Position numbers and translations under genes: made by a program. From CAZQRP01 sp964596125 (lineage in GTDB: Bacteria; Chloroflexota; Dehalococcoidia; GIF9; UBA5629): a stretch of DNA of 64,000 bases. The notes under the pieces were generated by a model. The model was given only the letters and a program-made list of their open reading frames with translations. It was not told where the DNA came from and ran no database searches. Where the stretch lies: positions 1 to 64,000 of the forward strand of contig CAZQRP010000016.1 in assembly GCA_964596125.1 (NCBI GenBank), read 5' to 3'. Positions 60,888-64,000 of the stretch are shown in pieces (positions within the stretch are counted from its first letter, which is position 1; the number at the start of each line of letters is the position of its first letter).

Positions 60888-62768
60888 TTAGCTGTGATCA
60901 CGTACCAGACTCTCTAATCCAAGCTCATTGAGACATTGCTGAGACGGAGCACCGCTTTTCATATCCCAGCCCATAGCTTTATAATAGCCGGACCTCATTG
61001 CTTCAAAGTCGAGAAGACGGCCGGCAGTCGGCCCCATTAGCGCAGGTTTAGCTATTCTCTCAGGCAAATAGATATCCTGAGCTTTTATTCCTTCCCTGAT
61101 ATTAAACGCCTGCCGCAAGGTGAGGATTCTTTTCCCGGCAGTAACCGCTTCAGGCACGGTAAAGTCCCAGCCGGTAACAGCATTTACAAATTCAACTATC
61201 GGATACATGGTGCCTGTGCTGAGAGCAAAAAGACACGTGCCACAGCTAGAAAACATCTGTCCATAACTTAAAGCAACGGCATTTATCCGGCCCCGGCGTT
61301 CATACTCGTCTCCCTCGTCCGGTCTTTTTAACTCCGAATACGGTCCCAGGTCTCCCCGCCCTTCAAGTCGCGTTGCTGCACTGGCAGTCATATGGCGACC
61401 CGGGGTAGCATCGCTGATATATACCAGCCCCCGGGATGGTAAAAATCTGGGATCATGAAAGCCAGGCTCCTGGCCATGAATGTGGATGGCGTACTTCTCA
61501 GATCCCCGACCAATTTTTTTAGCTGCTCTCTCTACACCGTCAGCGAGGATATCACCCAGTCCCTCTCTCCTTACTACTTTCTCCAGCATGGTTAATATTG
61601 CCGGCACACTGCCCCAGGTAAGCTCGATTCCTCCCGTGTCTTCCTTACTGATAATGCCATTCTCATAACAGTCCATGGCGAATGCTATAACCGTGCCTGT
61701 TGAAATAGTGTCAATACCATAGCGATCGCAAATGTCATTAGCTCTTACTATTGACTCAAGGTCACTATTCATTAGCATTGTGCCAAACGCAGCAACAGTC
61801 TCATATTCCGGCTTACGCATTTCAACTTTAGACGACTCCTTACCTATACCAAGAACACCACCGCAGTTTATCGGGCAATTGCCGCACCCCGCTCTTCTCA
61901 CCTGGTATTTAATAAGATTTGCGCCGTCGATTTTTGCATGATCGGGAAAGGCCTCCTCACCCTTCAGACTCCAATTTTTAATGGGAGCATTACCTCCACT
62001 TACCCCCCCTGTTAGGCCACCATTCGTGCCGGCACCGCTAATCATTTTAATAAATGGAATCTGGTCAAGCTTATGAAAATGCGCAAGTGTATCCTTTCTT
62101 AATTTTTTAATCATGTCAGCATCAGCTAGCTCGACCTTGCCACTGCCTTTAACCGCAATTGCCTTCAACTTCTTTGAGCCCATTACTGCTCCGATACCAG
62201 ACCTACCTATTACACGCTGGTCGTCAGTGACCACCGATGCTATTAATGAGAGGGCTTCTCCAGCAGGTCCTATGCAAGAGATCCTGAGCCGTTTTTCATT
62301 TGTCTCATGGCATAGAATCCGAACGGTCTCGCGGGTATCTTTGCCCCACAGGTGCGTGGCACTCTTCAATTCTGCCTTACCGTTATGTATAAACAAATAG
62401 ACAGGTTCAGGAGAAGTGCCGGTAAAGAAAATGGCATCATATCCTGCTGCCTTGAGCTCGGGGCCGAAAAATCCTCCTGAATTGGAATCGCCCCATGTAT
62501 TGGTGAGTGGAGATTTGGTTACCACCATGTACTTCGATGTCATGGGAGCAGGGGTACCCGTCAGCAGGCCAGGTACAAAACCAATCATATTTTCCGGGCC
62601 TAAAGGCTCAATATTAAGCTTCATACGTTCGAAAAGTATCCGGACTCCCAATCCAACACCGCCAATGAAATTGCGATAGATTGTTTCTGGCAATAATTCT
62701 TCATTAATTGAGCCAGAGGTTAAATCGACGACAGCTATCTTTCCGGTATAACCTGGCATATTCAACAC
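60888..62768 (-). CDS. Aldehyde:ferredoxin oxidoreductase (tungsten/molybdopterin)
   Basis: 626 residues, typical AOR length. N-terminal domain GYTGKIAVVDLTSG and the pterin-contact SNSGGFFGPELKAAGYDAI. The [4Fe-4S] ligands are Cys295, Cys298 and Cys302 (GCGNCPINC), with a fourth Cys near 510 (SSCGTC). It oxidises aldehydes to acids with ferredoxin, or the reverse when ferredoxin is highly reduced. It is downstream of, and co-oriented with, an iron alcohol dehydrogenase 51 bp away, so the pair could interconvert acid, aldehyde and alcohol. Confidence 0.93.
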   Translation of the reverse strand: MLNMPGYTGKIAVVDLTSGSINEELLPETIYRNFIGGVGLGVRILFERMKLNIEPLGPENMIGFVPGLLTGTPAPMTSKYMVVTKSPLTNTWGDSNSGGFFGPELKAAGYDAIFFTGTSPEPVYLFIHNGKAELKSATHLWGKDTRETVRILCHETNEKRLRISCIGPAGEALSLIASVVTDDQRVIGRSGIGAVMGSKKLKAIAVKGSGKVELADADMIKKLRKDTLAHFHKLDQIPFIKMISGAGTNGGLTGGVSGGNAPIKNWSLKGEEAFPDHAKIDGANLIKYQVRRAGCGNCPINCGGVLGIGKESSKVEMRKPEYETVAAFGTMLMNSDLESIVRANDICDRYGIDTISTGTVIAFAMDCYENGIISKEDTGGIELTWGSVPAILTMLEKVVRREGLGDILADGVERAAKKIGRGSEKYAIHIHGQEPGFHDPRFLPSRGLVYISDATPGRHMTASAATRLEGRGDLGPYSELKRPDEGDEYERRGRINAVALSYGQMFSSCGTCLFALSTGTMYPIVEFVNAVTGWDFTVPEAVTAGKRILTLRQAFNIREGIKAQDIYLPERIAKPALMGPTAGRLLDFEAMRSGYYKAMGWDMKSGAPSQQCLNELGLESLVRDHS

Positions 62769-62819
62769 TCCTTTTAAAGGTTAATTTAATTGTTAACTGG
62801 AAGGTCTTTTGCTAGCATA

Positions 62820-63980
62820 CTAAAGCGCGGCGTTCAGAATTTTTGATAAATCCTCCTTACTAACACTACGGGGATTGTCTATTTTCAGCATTATCCCTTC
62901 GTATGCAAAAACGTCGTCGACAATGTGAGGTATATCGGAAGCTACTATACCAACATCGCCTAATGTCTGCCTCATCCCCAAATCTTGAGACAGCTTTCTC
63001 ACTGCCTCGACTGATTTTTCTGCCGCTTCTATTACAGAAATTGACTCTATCCTTTCCCCCAGTAATTCTGCAATCCTGGCGAGCCTTTTCGGGACAGCCA
63101 GTATATTGAATGTCATAATATGAGGCAACAGTATGCTCAAGGCTTCCCCATGGCTAATATTTGCTTTTGTAACTATATATCCATCAGTCTGGTGGACAAG
63201 GCCTGCACCTTGCAGTCCCACAGCCACCATACTCATTGAAGCAGCAATAGACATGTTATATCTGGCTTCTTTATTACTGCCTTTGGCATACGCCAGACGA
63301 AGATTATCAGAAACCATTTTCATAGTGCGCTCAGCAAACATGTCACCAACAACATTGGACCGTGGACTGACATAAGCTTCTATAGCATGGGTCAGAGCAT
63401 CCATTCCTGTCTCAGCAGTAACCTTTTGAGGCAAACCCATGGTCAGCTCCGGGTCTACTATTGCAGCATCAGCAAAGAGAGACTGTCCGCGCACCAGCTT
63501 CTTTCGTCCATCCACCTTATCAAATGCTAATGCGACTCTACTCCATTCACTGCCTGTACCGCTGGTAGTGGGGATTAATAGTTTGGTTAGAGTCTTTCCT
63601 TCAACAACGGCAGGAGGAAAGAAATCCTGAACCTTCTTCCGGCTAAAAGCAACTGCACTCACTATCTTGGTGGTATCCATAACACTACCACCTCCGATAC
63701 CAATGAGGAGGTCAAATCCTCCATCAGCTACAATTTGGCTGCACTGCTCTATGACATCAACCGGCGCATTTGGTTCACAACCATCAAACAAACCAAACTT
63801 ACATCCCGCCTTTTCAAGTGACGACTGTATCCTGTTAACCAGACCGGCCGCTACCACACCGGCATCCGAGATAATCAAAACATTTGTCGCCCCAAATTCC
63901 TTTGCCAGGTCACCAACGCTATTTGCACTGCCCAGACCGATATTCGTTCTGGGAATGTATATTGAAAATATACGTTGCAT
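62820..63980 (-). CDS. Iron-containing alcohol dehydrogenase
   Basis: 386 residues, group III NAD(P)-dependent dehydrogenase. NAD loop GIGGGSVMD (94-102), then metal ligands Asp194, His198 (MDALTHAIEAY), His263 (GLVHQTDG) and His277 (ISHGEA), all at the canonical spacing. AAGGAGAAG precedes the ATG. It is the first gene of a two-gene operon with AOR. Substrate could be a short-chain alcohol or lactaldehyde/1,2-diol. Confidence 0.93.
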   Translation of the reverse strand: MQRIFSIYIPRTNIGLGSANSVGDLAKEFGATNVLIISDAGVVAAGLVNRIQSSLEKAGCKFGLFDGCEPNAPVDVIEQCSQIVADGGFDLLIGIGGGSVMDTTKIVSAVAFSRKKVQDFFPPAVVEGKTLTKLLIPTTSGTGSEWSRVALAFDKVDGRKKLVRGQSLFADAAIVDPELTMGLPQKVTAETGMDALTHAIEAYVSPRSNVVGDMFAERTMKMVSDNLRLAYAKGSNKEARYNMSIAASMSMVAVGLQGAGLVHQTDGYIVTKANISHGEALSILLPHIMTFNILAVPKRLARIAELLGERIESISVIEAAEKSVEAVRKLSQDLGMRQTLGDVGIVASDIPHIVDDVFAYEGIMLKIDNPRSVSKEDLSKILNAAL

Positions 63981-64000
63981 AAGACTGACTTCTCCTTTTC

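Overview
The window reads as the chromosome of a mesophilic, probably anaerobic bacterium of the phylum Chloroflexota, most likely class Dehalococcoidia or a relative. This is inferred from gene content: ATP-driven acyl-CoA dehydratase/benzoyl-CoA-reductase-type enzymes with two activases, a tungsten-type aldehyde:ferredoxin oxidoreductase, an iron-sulfur flavoprotein, an NDP-forming acyl-CoA synthetase subunit, and a contractile injection system with a SARP-type regulator. No rRNA, tRNA, CRISPR array or insertion sequence was recognised. GTG and TTG starts are common.

Positions 1-14440 are housekeeping genes, almost all on the + strand: holA, the glycogen genes glgC-glgA-ROK sugar kinase, alaS-ruvX-aroE, aroC, a fused aroK-aroB, heme O synthase and tgt. 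The tgt 5' end has no conventional start codon. Positions 14892-20418 are one tight operon: a class III CoA-transferase, two catalytic 2-hydroxyacyl-CoA dehydratase-family subunits and two BcrA/BcrD-type ATPases, the set expected for a radical acyl-CoA dehydratase or class I benzoyl-CoA reductase-like enzyme. Positions 20430-37204 are mixed: thioesterase, aminotransferase, a DUF6504-dnaE2 mutagenesis pair under a promoter carrying a LexA-like box, a MetE-core-like protein, a histone-deacetylase-family enzyme, a lone acyl-CoA synthetase alpha subunit, hydrolase, Fe-S flavoprotein, a serpin lipoprotein, a lipid/isoprenylcysteine methyltransferase homologue, a spermidine-synthase-like membrane protein and a MEMO1-family protein.

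The centrepiece, 37565-59847, is a contractile injection system (eCIS/phage-tail-like) locus. It starts with a BTAD/SARP-like regulator and continues with a small conserved protein, a double-AAA ATPase, three large DUF4157 (eCIS-core) proteins with different C-termini that are candidate cargo/effectors, a DUF4255 cap protein, one sheath, two tube proteins, a tail-assembly protein with a DUF6760 reading frame, a fourth DUF4157 protein, an unrecognised repeat-containing protein, LysM hub, VgrG-like spike, PAAR tip, gp25, gpJ-like and gpI-like baseplate proteins, and finally an Ig-like protein with one membrane span. No tail fibre and no recognisable tape measure are present. I infer a cytoplasmic or membrane-docked machine rather than a released, receptor-targeted particle.

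Three regulatory or recoding signals stand out. (1) Four heptamers at exact 11-bp intervals, 8 bp from a -10-like hexamer, lie between the SARP-like regulator and the injection-system operon. (2) A -1 frameshift signal (slippery CCCGGGG, 8-nt spacer containing the stop, 12-bp stem-loop) joins the tail-assembly gene to the start-less DUF6760 frame. (3) A LexA/DinR-like box lies in the spacer of a near-consensus promoter in front of dnaE2. The right end (59992-63980) holds a HAD phosphatase and a convergent AOR/iron-alcohol-dehydrogenase pair.
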